64,000 bases of DNA from Aselliscus stoliczkanus (GCA_033961575.1 CM066732.1:111416687-111480686), one strand, 5' to 3'; positions 44,371-55,691 are shown, counted from the first letter of the stretch. Program-made: numbers and translations. Notes: generated from the letters alone by a model not told the origin.

Positions 44371-46753
44371 AGGCAAAGCAAACAGCTATCAAGAGTCAAT
44401 AAAAAGACATACCAAACATCTACTTAGATACAACCTGGTCATCATATAAATGCACTACTTATATGATTTGAAGCATTTTTCTCCAAAAGAACATTTAATG
44501 GCTATGACCGATTATTTAGGTCACAGAAACATATCATGGGGACTCGCTTTAAGACAACCTGAAGTGACACTGCTAGACACCAGACACAAGAGGACGGCAT
44601 CAATAAAATCTATCTCTGCCAGACTGAGACAAGTGGGGTTTGGGGTCAAGATTCTGGAAAGTCCCCATATACTAAAAGGAAATGCTTTTAAATACTATAG
44701 GGCAGAAGCAAATAATTTTCTTTTCCACTTCTTGTAAAATAAGACCCAAACATAAACCTTCCACCTGTATGTGCCATTTTAGAATCCTATTTCCTTTCAA
44801 AACGACCATACAAGTTATCATTGTGAATGTGGTATTACCATCTGCGTTGTTAGGAGATTTATGAAATCTGCGATTGTATTTCCTGTTGGCATGCTCTGAA
44901 AAAATAATCTACTCTCTCAGCCATGGGTCCCCCTTAAGAGGCTTGCACACAAGTATCTTTTTGATAGACATATAAGAAGCAGCGTTGCCCTCTCAGAGGC
45001 TGAAATACTTTCACCCGACCAACCATATTTCATTTTACATCTTGGTTTCCGGGAACATTTAAGGCTCAAGTCCTAGCCATCATGCAGGTCCATGGGTCTG
45101 TGTGTTTCTATTTTCCCCACCCCACTCTCTCCCTGGCATTGGTCTGTCATCCTTCTCTTCAGTCTACTTTTTCCTTTGTTTAATCTCTAAACAGGAATTT
45201 CTATTATGTTACAGCTATTGCCATTTCTGTAGGTCAAAACTCATTGAATTTCAACAACTTCATTTGATTCAACCTACTTTGACCATTTTTAGTCTATTAG
45301 ATCTGTTGTAGGCCAGCTCAAAGCCTTTGTAAAAGGATATAAAGTATAAATAAAATGAAACAATGGTCTGATTTTTATAGACATTAAAGTTATGGAACAA
45401 AAAGATTCAATTTAACATATGTCTACTTTGAGACAACCAGAAATACAACAATCTGTCAATGGGTTTAACTGTTTTTTTCTTAATTAGAGGATTTCTTTCT
45501 TTAAATTAAAATTGAGAACAAAATGTTGTCCTTCACCTGCCTATTAATCCACTCGGGGGCTCTTAGCCATCTCCCACCTCCTTTTTAGGGTCTCCTCAAA
45601 GCACTCTTTGAAAAACACTAATCTAGAGAAACATGAATCAGGAGTTGGGAACAATGCCCTGTAATCAGCCTTCTCTACAATGAGTCTTACTGACTTAATT
45701 TCATCATGAACTTAAGATCCTTGATACATCTTTATCACGGTCAGCCTTGCCTCTGTTCTGTTGCTGCACTTGTCTCTCTTCCTCCAACTCCCCCATCCCT
45801 AGACCCTGAACTCCCAGGCTTTCTGCGCTGTACACCTCCTAGGAACACCCACCATGGCTGCCCCTGCTGGCCAGGGGGCCCAAACAGACACACGCTGACC
45901 AGCCCCACATGCTGCCCCATCATTACTCCATCAAGGCGCTCTCAGCATATTCCACTCTCCTGAAGTCTCCATCCCACCCATTGGATGAAAGACCATGTTA
46001 ATGTACAATAAAGGTCAACAGTACTTAGAATTTCAGGATTCTAATTTCAGCTTAAACTATGAGGCTGCCCATTACAGCGGAGGCTCAAAGCACACTTCAA
46101 AACATGAAAGAGCCACCCTGCTACCGCCCTCCCATTTTTAAATAAACCCCTAGGCTTCTTTTTACCCCCAAAATAAAAAAGAGAGTGAGTGAAAGAGAAA
46201 GTGTTAGAAAACAGGGTGACTCCTTTTCTGAACAATAGCAGCATTAAAAAAAGTGTCCTTGAGGCAGAGAGACCGCTCAAAAAGGAAATAACGCGCAAAC
46301 CAGGGGGCCGTTCAGCAAAGGGAGGCAACATGTGAAGCTCTTTGGAAAAATGTTTTCCTGTTTCTGCCTTCCCTTGTTCACTCTAGGGCTGATGAAAAAG
46401 AGAGATGACAAATATGTTTATAAAAAAAAGAACCCATTCAAAAATTCATCACTTTGTTGGCGGGCAATATATCTACTCCATAAGAAATGTGTTTTCCTAC
46501 CCATGGACAATGAATGGGCACCTGAGGCTTCAGTATGGCTCAGAGCATTGTCCTCATGTGCACGTGGCCCGGAACTGTCCCCAGAACGCTGTCTGGGCCA
46601 GCACCCAGGCGGTGCTTTCTCCCAGCTAGCCGTGCTGTTCCCACATCTCCTATCTCTTCCGTCTCCCAATACAAAGCATGCTGGCTATCACCCAAAGCGT
46701 CGCTTTGTGGCAACCATTAAAATTCACTGGACATAAAATTATGGTATTTTTCA
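44371..46753. other. Unique sequence, no gene seen
   Basis: The longest frame is 134 codons (46332-46736 plus), overlapped by frames on both strands and without a recognised domain. 45480-45510 is AT-rich. No interspersed repeat was recognised with confidence. Confidence 0.45.
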
Positions 46754-46761
46754 GCCTAAAC

Positions 46762-46969
46762 CAGTGCTTCTCAGTCTGGGAAAGATTTTGCCCCAGGGTA
46801 CATTTGGCAACGTCTGGGGTCATGTTTGATTGATATGACTGGCAGGTGGGTAGTGGCCACTGGCATACAGGGATGCTGCTACACATCCTACAGTACACAG
46901 GACAGCCTCCCACACCCCAACAAAGAATTATCCTGCCGTGAATGTCAGTGCGAAAGTTGAGAAACCCTG
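46762..46969 (+). mobile_element. MER20 hAT (Charlie) element with target duplication
   Basis: Starts CAGTGCTTCTCAGTCTGGG and ends GTTGAGAAACCCTG. The interior has 'gattttgccccagggtacat', 'tttggcaacgtctggggtca', 'gggatgctgctacacatcct' and 'acaaagaattatcctgc'-like text, diagnostic of MER20. The 8-bp target duplication is GCCTAAAC (46754-46761) and GCCTAAAA (46970-46977), with one mismatch. Complete but non-coding; MER20 copies are known to have been adopted as enhancers in placental mammals. Confidence 0.93.
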
Positions 46970-46989
46970 GCCTAAAAGAAATACAGTAA

Positions 46990-47085
46990 TAAAAAGCCCT
47001 TAGGCCAACCTCTCATCTCCCAGATGAAGAAACTGAAGCTCAGGGAGGGGAGGTGATGTTAGGATCAGCCCAGCACTCAGCCAGG
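46990..47085 (-). repeat. MIR SINE fragment (reverse)
   Basis: 'ccaacctctcatctcccaga' and 'tgaagaaactgaagctcagg' match the reversed MIR core. Confidence 0.7.
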
Positions 47086-47489
47086 TTATATATGTTTTCC
47101 CAACGGCATGTTTATTCTACAAGGAATTACTTTTAAAATGGTACTTAACCTATTAAAAAAGAAAGTCTGAAAATATACACACCTAAATGTAGTATGTGAT
47201 TGTTTCTGATAGTAGAAATGCACTGGATTCCTTCTTTGTGCTGATATGTCTGGCCTGAATTGACTTGGTTTGTTTTTTTTTGTTTTGCTTTTAGATAAAC
47301 ATTGACGCTTTTATAAACAGAAAAAAAAAATCTGTTTTCATTTTGAAAAACTACATAAAATGTGGTAAAATTTAACTTGACTAGTTAACATTTATTGCTG
47401 GCAAGAATATGGCAAGACCACCATTACAAAGTGGTAGGGTGGGGTGGGTGAGTGTACAAGTGGAGGCTCTTCTAGGAAACAAACTGATA
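47086..47489. other. Unique AT-rich sequence
   Basis: No gene recognised. Homopolymer A/T runs near 47271-47331. Confidence 0.45.
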
Positions 47490-47762
47490 ACATATTCAGA
47501 GTCTTCAAAAATGTTTATTCTTTGACCTATTAATCATCCTTTAAGAAATTTATCTCAAGGAAAGAAAGAGTTTCAAAGATTTATGTACAAGAATGCGAAG
47601 TGAAACTTTATAGTAAGACATTAGAAATAAAGTATCTGATAACATGATTAGTGTAATAAATTCTAGCTTAGCATATTAAATACTTACATTATATAAAATG
47701 GCAGTGTCTAACACCAAATATATGCAAATAATGGAATGTTATACAGCTGCTAAAAATCTTGT
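47490..47762 (+). mobile_element. Ancient LINE-1 fragment
   Basis: 'ttctttgacctattaatcat', 'gaaatttatctcaaggaaag', 'caaagatttatgtacaagaa' and 'aataatggaatgttatacag' follow the end of L1 ORF2 at nucleotide level. It is full of indels and not translatable. Confidence 0.75.
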
Positions 47763-47784
47763 TTTTTATTATCTCAGTGTTGGT

Positions 47785-47940
47785 TTCCCCATTAAACTAA
47801 AATCCATGATGGCAGGGATCATGCCTTTTTGATTCCCTCTGCACTTCTGGTATCCAAAGCGGTTCACACAGTAGGTATGTAATAATTACTGTTGGATTAC
47901 AACAGGTATGTAAATAATTAGTGTTGAATAAATCAACCAA
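47785..47940 (+). repeat. L2 LINE 3' end with internal duplication
   Basis: 'gatggcagggatcatgcctt', 'tccctctgcacttctggtat' and 'cacacagtaggtatgtaata' match the L2 terminus. The last part is duplicated ('ggtatgtaataattactgtt' then 'ggtatgtaaataattagtgt', about 32 bp apart). Confidence 0.7.
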
Positions 47941-48879
47941 TATGCTTACCAATCAGTGACAGTATTATAGATCATCAGAATCTTTTTTATTTTTCTCTGT
48001 TTTTCAAAAATTCTTCAATAAGCATGTGTTACTTTCATAAACAGCAAAAAATATACAGATTATTTTGTTGCTGCAAAAAGTAAAAGAACACAGTGGGACT
48101 TAAAGAAGGAAGGGAAAAATATCACACAGTAGGAAAGGGAGCATGAAAGGGCATTTGGTGTTTGGGAAGCCCGTCCCATGATGCAACTGAGGGATACAAT
48201 GATGCAGCGACCATGGATTCAAAATACGGGCGTTATATATAACCCGCTGGACAGAAGTCCTTTGTCATAACTGGTTTACTCTTTCAGCATTCTTCCCTCA
48301 TTGGAGTTTTTCTCCCACTGTAGCACCAAGAGCTAAAACAACAGAGAAGCCACAAATCAACAGACTCGTGTGGTCAGAGCTTCCAGTGGCCACAAGATCA
48401 GAAGCATTGTGGTGGTGGAGACTGGGGGTGCTTTTCGACTGGATGTGTGTCTGTGGCTGACAAATGGAATAAAAGAGCTGTGCTGTGGTGCTCAAAATAG
48501 AACAGAAAAAAGTATCCCAAAGAGAGAGCGAGAAGAAGAAGAAAATGACACAGACATGAGAGGCTAGCTTCTGGAACAACCTAAAAAGACCGTTAACCCA
48601 GACCCATGAATATAACTCTCACATCCTTTGTAGAACTATGTTTTTTGTTTTTTTTTTCTTTTCACAAACGCCTCATTGGGATTGCAACCCTGAGAAATGT
48701 CATCTGCTCTCACCCTGGGATGGTTGGATCCTTATGTCACCCAGGCAGAAAAAAAGCATGGTGATTTTATATATTTGACTACCTGTGGTCATCTTGGTAG
48801 GGGTGACTGAAGAAAATAAACAAATCTAAAAATATAAATCCACATGTGTGTATGGTGAGAGAGTAAAAGAGTCAGAGTA
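47941..48879. other. Unique sequence, no gene seen
   Basis: The 93-codon minus frame at 48298-48579 and the 65-codon plus frame overlapping it are unrecognised. A short palindrome, GTTATATATAAC, lies near 48230-48242. Confidence 0.45.
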
Positions 48880-48982
48880 AAGAAAATAGGAGAGGGAGGG
48901 GGAGGGGAGAGAAGGGGGAGAGGGAGGGAGGGAGGGAGGAAAGGAGGGAGGGAGAGGGGGTGGGGGGAGAGAGAGAGAGGGG

Positions 48983-49048
<66 letters not shown>
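48880..49048. repeat. Compound purine-rich low-complexity tract, (GGGA)n/(GA)n/(CAGA)n
   Basis: About 130 bases almost free of pyrimidines on the plus strand (one T near 48961) pass from GGGA-rich to GA repeats and then to CAGA tetranucleotides at about 49008-49048. The minus-strand frames with serine, leucine and proline runs are artefacts. Confidence 0.95.
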
Positions 49049-49489
49049 ATGTGGAACGCTTATAAAACTGAGTAAACCCAACAATCACTCTCATGGGGCC
49101 ATTATTGGAGTGGTCTGAAGTTTATTGTCTCTGTCAGGGCCCTCTGCCCAAACCTATTCTTGCTTGCCTTCTTGATCTCTCCAAAACTTTAAGAAGCAAT
49201 ACATTCCTTTAACAAGAGACAAATATTTTCATTTTCCAATTAGAGATACAGCTCAAGATGAAACTGTCCCCCACTAGGTCATGAGTGTCAAGTGTATCTC
49301 ATCTTTCTCCAGCATAGGTTTTAGGAACATACAGTAAGGATGAAAGGAAGGTGAGAATAAATGAAAGCATATGAGGCCACAAAAATGAATGTTGCTTTCT
49401 TCATAGTTTGGCCCACTGCAAGCTCTGTCTTAAAAATCAGACTTTCACTGGAGTCCATGGAAAAAGCATTTGTGATTGTGTAGTAGATT
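49049..49489. other. Unique sequence
   Basis: Nothing recognised. Confidence 0.45.
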
Positions 49490-49995
49490 AAAGATGGCTG
49501 TAGATTCTTTGGCACTCCCACTAGTGAGAAGTGGGGTTGATTTGCTCTCCCTGAATCTAGGTTGGCCTGTGATGCTTTGACCAATAGAGTACAGCCGAAG
49601 TCATACTATACCCATTTGGGGTCAGCCTCTGAGAGCACTGGTGGCTTCTACCATGTTCTCTTGAGCTCTGAGTTGCCTCAGAAGAAGTCCAAGGACTCTG
49701 GGGTAGAACCATGTGGACCTAACATATGAAGAGGATGTGGGACCTACTTGATCCCCAGACTTCCAACTATCTCTGCCCAGTTGCTGGACATACAAGGAAA
49801 TCCATCTTGGACCCTTCAGATAGGCATGGCTGCAGTTGAATACCAATAAGTGACTCCAATGGATGTGATGTGCAGCAGAAGACTTCCCCAGCCTAACCCT
49901 GTCTGATTTCCTAATCCACAAAAAAAAGTGAGACAATAAAATGGTTGTGCTTTTATGCTCCAAAGGTTTGGGGTAGCATGTTATACAGTGATAGT
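49490..49995 (+). mobile_element. Solo LTR, MLT1-type (ERVL-MaLR)
   Basis: 'gttggcctgtgatgctttga', 'ccaatagagtacagccgaag', 'cttctaccatgttctcttga', 'ccatcttggacccttcagat', 'ctgcagttgaataccaataa' and 'aataaaatggttgtgctttt' follow MLT1 LTR landmarks, including the AATAAA polyadenylation signal near 49936, ending 'ggtagcatgttatacagtga'. No internal retroviral sequence remains. The 128-codon minus frame at 49622-50008 is a chance frame within it. Confidence 0.85.
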
Positions 49996-50056
49996 CTGGT
50001 CCAGGCAAGAGGGTGATCTCTGTCCATTTTCAATATTGGCTTTGCCTCAGAAATAA

Positions 50057-50108
<52 letters not shown>
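50057..50108. repeat. (ATCT)13 tetranucleotide microsatellite
   Basis: Thirteen uninterrupted ATCT units. Pure tetranucleotide arrays of this length are usually polymorphic. Confidence 0.98.
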
Positions 50109-50148
50109 GAAATAAGAGATAAAATACAGTCTGTGCTGTTTATGGAAT

Positions 50149-50167
50149 GCATTGCAATGCATTGCAA
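50149..50167. promoter_or_regulatory. Overlapping C/EBP-type palindromes
   Basis: GCATTGCAATGCATTGCAA contains ATTGCAAT (a C/EBP-type palindrome) and the overlapping TTGCAATGCATTGCAA. Symmetric sites for bZIP dimers are plausible, but there is no other support. Confidence 0.2.
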
Positions 50168-50350
50168 ACAGTGTCTATTTTAGCTCACATCTCGGCATTG
50201 CCACTAGCCTAGTAGAATTATTCAGGTAAATTATTAACCTCATTAAGCCTCAGCTTGCTTATCTGTAAAATAGGGCTGATAACACCTTCTTGATGGGGTG
50301 TTTGTGATTGTTATATGAGAAGGCAGATGCATAGCACCTGGTTCACAAGG
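50168..50350 (+). repeat. MIR SINE
   Basis: 'ttaacctcattaagcctcag', 'cttatctgtaaaatagggct', 'tgtttgtgattgttatatga' and 'agcacctggttcacaagg' occur in MIR order. Confidence 0.85.
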
Positions 50351-51566
50351 CAGAGGCTTCCAGTCTATGATGCCTGCACCATCTTGCCCACCCTGGGCTC
50401 TGCTTCTAATCTCAGCTAATTTCTCTGCCGAGTCATTTCCCGGGCGCTCTGACTTTTCCTAGCAAATGACTGCCTCACTGTTCGGTTTGTCTGTATCTCA
50501 ACCTGACTCGCAGTTAGAACTTCAGTAAATTGAAGGCATCTTCTAAGAACCATCTGGTACACAGAAGGTCCTGAAAGTGAGTGACAAGACCTGGTTATAT
50601 GTGGAGAGCACGTTTCCCCAACAGACAACATGACCTGACAGAAGGCAGACCATCTAAACATCCATAATATAGACATCAAAAAAACTGAGAAGTACGTGGG
50701 CCCTGAGATTGGAAGTAAGAAAGAGGATTAGAAGATCTAACATGGTATTTATGTGACTAGACAAAGATGAGCAAGGTCAGGACCTCTCACTATCTGTTAT
50801 TCCATCTAACAGCGCATGTGGGTTGAGGCATACCTAGGTCTCAAAGGCAACATCTTTTGCCTATAACCAACGATAGGAGTATCTCACATGAAAGGCCGAA
50901 ATTTCATGTCGGGGTGGTTCCCCTGGAAACTTTGCTTACACTTGCTTATGTTAAACTCCTTATAGAGCCGGCCTACCAAGGGCCACCTAGTTACAACCAT
51001 GGAGTTCAATTCCTCCTGCAAAATATGTCAACTCATTTGTTTAGTCAACACAGACACCTTTGATCTCCATTTGAGGTATGTCTACAGCAATGAAAAGAGC
51101 AACTCTTCCTGCATAAACCATTATAACAATGATGAAAGGATTAAAAATCTTAAAGAACAACTTAAGACATTACTAAAATTACGATGTCCTCATCCAGGTT
51201 TTGTAATGAATGTATTTTACAGCTACCACTTCTTCCTAGACAACTGGGTCTCTTTCTGAAACGGTTTGGCATACCTGCTGAGTGTCTGTGGCACAGACTT
51301 GGAAGACAACTCAACACTTTCAACTCCCTACCATTTGCAAAGACCAGACTAGACTCACAGTCACCCCATTTAAACCTACTAGCCCACTAGAAAGACAGCA
51401 TCTGTCATGATCTGTCTTTTGCTCCTGGACTACAAAAATCACCTTCTTCGATAGTTTTTATTAGTTCTGGAAGTGATTTGCTCTTCATCAAGTTATCACA
51501 AATGAAAGCCAAGACAAGTCAGAAAAAGCTGGCTTCTTTGTCAGCAAGATACTTTCTTTTGCCAGA

Positions 51567-51569
<3 letters not shown>
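50351..51569. other. Unique sequence, no gene seen
   Basis: Frames of 68 to 87 codons (50416-50679 minus; 50857-51063, 50999-51259, 51184-51390 plus) overlap in different phases and have no recognised domain. Confidence 0.45.
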
Positions 51570-51626
<57 letters not shown>

Positions 51627-51730
51627 AGAAAAAAAGGTTTCAAGTATTTATCTGACATCTATGAGAGAGAGAGAGAGAGAGAGAGAGAATTAGAAAAAAA
51701 GATTTCAAGTATTTATCTGACATCTATGAT
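51570..51730. repeat. Two (GA)n arrays in a 65-bp tandem duplication
   Basis: GA runs at 51570-51623 and 51663-51689 are each followed by the same 42-bp sequence starting 'aattagaaaaaaag' (at 51623 and 51688, one g/a difference). The unit, GA run plus flank, was duplicated with period 65 and the first GA array then expanded or the second contracted. Confidence 0.95.
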
Positions 51731-52928
51731 TTTTTAACAGAGATGTAAAGCATGTCAGATTTGCAAACCTTCGTCGCCTGAAGGGGTCTAGTATTTGGTC
51801 AGTGGTGAAGACATTGTCTTGTTCCTACTCGGACTGTCATGCTGTCACTAGGGTGCCTGCCTGGTTCATGATAAAAGGGAGCCAAACTGGGTTTTTATAG
51901 GAATTTCAGAAGTCTCAGAATTATCGAAGACCCTTAACAGGGTCAGCAAACCAAAGTGTTCTCCATATGATGAACAAGAGCAAAGGAGCAGGAAAAAAAA
52001 GAGAAGGAAAAGGCGCAGAAGCAGGAATACAAAATGGGTAGAACAAGTACCTTTTCATGCACATTTGATTGAACTCTAGGGACATCTATTTCTTTGTGGT
52101 TATGTGTTCATGGTTATTTGGCATTTGGACGGGTAGGGAAGGGGTTTTAAAAATAGCCCACTCTCTTTGGCACAAGACAGTGCTAGCATGAAAGGTTGGT
52201 TGTTGCCAACCACTAATACAAGCTGTGGGGTTGTCCTCTTACAAAGACCGCGCCATGACCCTGCCTGTGCCTGGCTGAGGTGATGAGTGGAGATGACGTC
52301 AAGATTCCAGCAATGGTATTTGTTTCACCTAAGAACAACCATCTTCTTTCACCTAGTTTAATACTTAATGTAGTCTACTTGTAGGCATGTGAAAAGAAGT
52401 CTAGTGAGAACTCAGAACAAAGAAAATATAAAAATTGGCCCATTTCAGCCAATAAAAGGGATCCCTAGAAAACCTAGCCCTGCTTATGGGAGGACATACA
52501 GGGTCATCTCTCTTCATCTGTGTCTTGTTCCCCAGCCCTCACCTCATCCACCAGGCTCCTGGTCTCTAGCTTCTCCCTCTCCCAGCCTCATATACACCCA
52601 GCCACCTGGCTGTTTCACTGCTGTGTTCACAGCACTTCATATGAGCCAGTTATTTTCTGTTGTTTGTTTTACCTGCCCTCTGACTCCATCAATTCTAGGT
52701 GAATCGTTCAGGCATCAGCTGGGTGGGGGCGTCTCCAGGGCCACTGGACTGAGCTGAAACAATGGCAGCAGGGCAGTGGAGCTGGTCCTGAGTATCACAA
52801 TCTCTGGAGTAGGTTTTTCTACCAAGTTCTTACAACGTGGAGAAGAGAATGTGTGCAAGTGCCATGAAAACGTTACCTGGGGGGAGCAAGGACAGGCAAG
52901 GAGAGGAAGGCCATGTGTATAGTTAGTG

Positions 52929-52930
<2 letters not shown>
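51731..52930. other. Unique sequence; one palindromic CRE
   Basis: The 122-codon frame at 52389-52757 lies in a pyrimidine-rich stretch (52520-52700) and is not recognised. TGACGTCA lies at 52294-52301. Confidence 0.45.
52294..52301. promoter_or_regulatory. Candidate cAMP response element
   Basis: TGACGTCA, the full palindromic CREB/ATF site, with its CpG intact. An NFI-like half site, TTGCCAAC, lies about 90 bp upstream (near 52204). Function inferred from the motif only. Confidence 0.3.

Positions 52931-52968
<38 letters not shown>
52931..52968. repeat. (AC)19 microsatellite
   Basis: Nineteen uninterrupted AC units. Confidence 0.98.
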
Positions 52969-52970
<2 letters not shown>

Positions 52971-53579
52971 GGGTGACCGTCCCGGGGTCAGCAGCTCATA
53001 GACATTTTTCGTCAACTAACTCAAATCAAACCAAACCACCAGGTAACAGTGGCTATCTGGTCCACCGAAACATCATGTTTCTGGGCACAGGGTGGCTGAT
53101 GATGTCTTTTACCCCATGGCTCCTTTCTGCCCTGCTGTTTCTGCCTCGCCTCTAAGATTCTCTTGCCCTTTAAGATTTCAGGTGGGTGTCCATCGAGGCA
53201 AGTGAGCAGAGAGGGAATAGCTGCCCATGTTCTCTGTGACAGGAGCCTTTCACTTCTCTCAGCAGCAGGCCTCTTGCCCTGAGGGGATGAGGCAGGTAGA
53301 TCAGACCCTCACATTCCTTCTACTCAGAGAGGTGAGAGGGTGGGAGCAGAGAGCGGGGCCTTCACCACAGAAAGAAAGGCAATGTGTTTTCGGTGTATAG
53401 AAGGTCACTGTAACCTAGAAGATGCTTGCACTGTGAGTGGTGCCTAAGATGAAGAGGGCCACCTCAGAGGTTCCTTTCCTGACACATCCCGGCCCTGTAC
53501 TCCAAGTTAGGGCTGACTCCTGTGGTCCCACGAGCATCCTATGTTTACTCCACCATCATCCTGGCCCGTAGCTGGCCTC
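52969..53579. other. Unique sequence
   Basis: No gene or repeat recognised. Confidence 0.45.
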
Positions 53580-53690
53580 TTCTCACAAGACTATGAACTC
53601 CTTGAAGGCAGGAACTGGGGCCCCTAGCACCCCGCACGAGTCCTTGCAGAGAGAGATGCTCACTGAATGTTGAGTGACAGGTCCTTCAGT
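53580..53690 (+). repeat. L2 LINE 3' end
   Basis: 'ctatgaactccttgaaggca' and 'ggaactggggcccctagcac', then 'gctcactgaatgttgagtga', match the L2 terminus. Confidence 0.75.
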
Positions 53691-53799
53691 GGAGTCTCTT
53701 TTTTGCAGAGGAGGAAACGGGTGCTTGGAGAGAAAGAAAGGGCGAGGAAGAGGGAAGGAAACCAACCAGTCTGGAAGCCCCACAGGCCAGAGAGCATCT

Positions 53800-53900
53800 T
53801 AGGTGCTTCACATTCATTAGCTCATTTTTCCCTGCAGAACTCCAGGGAAATAGGTTTTGCTGCCCTGCAGACTCGCCAGTGGGTGCTGGGACACATACTT
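53800..53900 (-). repeat. MIR SINE 3' fragment (reverse)
   Basis: 'cttcacattcattagctcat' and 'ctgcagaactccagggaaat' resemble the reversed MIR 3' part. Confidence 0.45.
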
Positions 53901-54539
53901 ATTTGGGAGAGAACAAAATGCAAGGCTTTATGAAGTCAAAGGCTAAAAAGTTGGGGAGAATGACCATGGGACGGAGGAGTGTCAGAGCCTCAAGGTGAGC
54001 TGAGAGCAGCGCTGCGCAAGGGAGGAGCTGCAGAGGCACCCAGTCCCACTGGAATTGAGCTCTGGCCTACCTGGGAGGCAAAGATACAGAAGCTTCAGAG
54101 TTACAATGTGGAAGGGCCACAGACCCAAGTGGTCCCCTTCACCTCTGCCCACTGACAGAGGTGCATTTAAATACCGCAGAACTCTCTACAGAGAACCCTG
54201 TGGACACTGGTGCTGGACATGTACATCATCACAACCCTTTTGGATGGAAACAGATGTAAAAATAGCTTAAAAATGTAAGGAAATTACTTCTGAAACCTGG
54301 GAATGACTTATAAGGAAAAACAAGATTTTTAAAGGAGCATTAAGTAATTTTCCAGTTTTAGAAACAAAGGAAAATATATTATACATATATACATATACTC
54401 TGCAAGGTTCGTTACTCATGACAGGCCCTATTAGGATTCTCATGCTCCATCTTTCTATTACAGGAAACTCAGAGGTCACTCACTGTCTTATTTTCCAGCT
54501 GTTGGTGCCATACATGGAGGAGTCCCTATATTATATCAG
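53901..54539. other. Unique sequence
   Basis: No gene recognised. An AT-rich 'atatacatatatac' patch lies near 54370-54400. Confidence 0.45.
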
Positions 54540-54680
54540 TACTTGTTTAAAATCATTGGATGTTAGAGCTAAAGGCACTTTCATAATCATTTATTCTAAT
54601 CCCTTTATTTTTTACACTTGGGCAAATTGGGAGCTCAATGAGTTTCCTCAAAGTTAATAGCAGAGGTGGCCCAAGCACAT
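54540..54680 (-). repeat. MIR-family SINE (reverse)
   Basis: 'ttggatgttagagctaaagg', 'cactttcataatcatttatt', 'ctaatccctttatttttta' and 'gtggcccaagcac' follow a reversed MIR-type element. Confidence 0.55.
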
Positions 54681-55646
54681 TGCATGTTTCTAAAGAGTCT
54701 CATCCATGTCACTCTTTAACTCGTGACCGTCCCAACTCCTCTCAGAATGATGAAGGGTACAACTTGAATAAGAAAAAAATGACGTGCTTGCCATTAAGAG
54801 GTGTACCACTTGTCCACACCATCTCAGCATTGCTCTTGCCCTGAAGGCCCCTGGAACAGCAGAACAGTGAGCATGGGAGCCATGGCGGGTGGTGGTTTGC
54901 AGAACATGTGTTCCTGTAGTCGGGGCATCAGCAGCTGTTTTGTGCTCATAGGTCCCTCCACATGGATGGCCGAGAGCAGCGGTGACAAGGTGTGGCTGAG
55001 GGCTGTTCTGTTTGTGCCATTTTAGTGGAGTGGGATGTTATGCAAGGAAATCTTTGGTAGTGCAATAATCCTGGATTATAAATAATTTATCATATTTCTT
55101 TGTAAACTGCAGTCCAAAATCCTTGCAAATAAGAAAGGGATTAACTTTTTTAGAAGTACTTGCTCTTGAGACTTTAAGTTCAAGGCAGAACAATGCTTGC
55201 CGTGGTAATTCCATCTATTTTAAGATCACAAAACCATACCAAGTTGAAACCAGAGCAGGAGATATTAATGCAGTGCTCCTTCTGAAGTGCCCAATAGTGG
55301 GACTAGAAAGCTTTCAAAAGGAATTAAGTAGACAGAGAAAGCTCCCTGTTCATGTCCAAATCACAAGGAGGCGGCTGAATAGGATTCACAGTTCTCCGTG
55401 GGAAGGACCCACACCACAGCTAATGTTCAAAACAGGGGGGAGATGTCTTGGGAAGATCAAGGACACAGAATTCTGCTGTCAGGATCAGCTGCCTGCCCAT
55501 TAGAGCCTCAAAAGACCCTCTTCCATGTGCAAGCTCATATGATCCTGCAAATGAGCCCATTTTTCTTTTTCTAACCGCCCCAAACTCTCTCCGAAGGAAG
55601 CTGTCATTATGTAATATTTCCCAAGCACCCTTGATGTAAGTTTCAG

Positions 55647-55648
<2 letters not shown>
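54681..55648. other. Unique sequence, no gene seen
   Basis: The 126-codon plus frame at 55123-55503 is the longest frame outside a repeat in this part. It has no recognised domain, signal peptide or membrane segment, and is overlapped by a minus frame at 55420-55791. Confidence 0.4.

Positions 55649-55688
<40 letters not shown>
55649..55688. repeat. (TG)20 microsatellite
   Basis: Twenty uninterrupted TG units. Confidence 0.98.

Positions 55689-55691
<3 letters not shown>

Noticed and set aside
45855..45872. Possible CTCF motif (GGCCAGGGGGCCC)
   Set aside because: The first three core positions do not fit the consensus; it is a weak match in GC-rich sequence.
48228..48250. Palindrome GTTATATATAAC within near-inverted CGGG/CCCG arms
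   Set aside because: Too short and AT-rich to call a functional hairpin or cruciform.
48789..49094. Frames with Ser/Leu/Pro and Val-Cys-Leu-Ser repeats
   Set aside because: Translation of the purine-rich compound microsatellite on the opposite strand.
49622..50008. 128-codon minus-strand open frame
   Set aside because: It lies antisense within an MLT1-type LTR.
51478..51693. Frame with a long Arg-Glu run
   Set aside because: Translation of the GA repeats at 51570-51689.
52715..52966. Frame with Cys-Val repeats at its start
   Set aside because: Translation of the (AC)19 microsatellite.
55123..55503. 126-codon plus-strand frame outside recognised repeats
   Set aside because: No domain, signal peptide or membrane segment. 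Frames of this size are expected by chance in 64 kb, and another frame overlaps it on the other strand.
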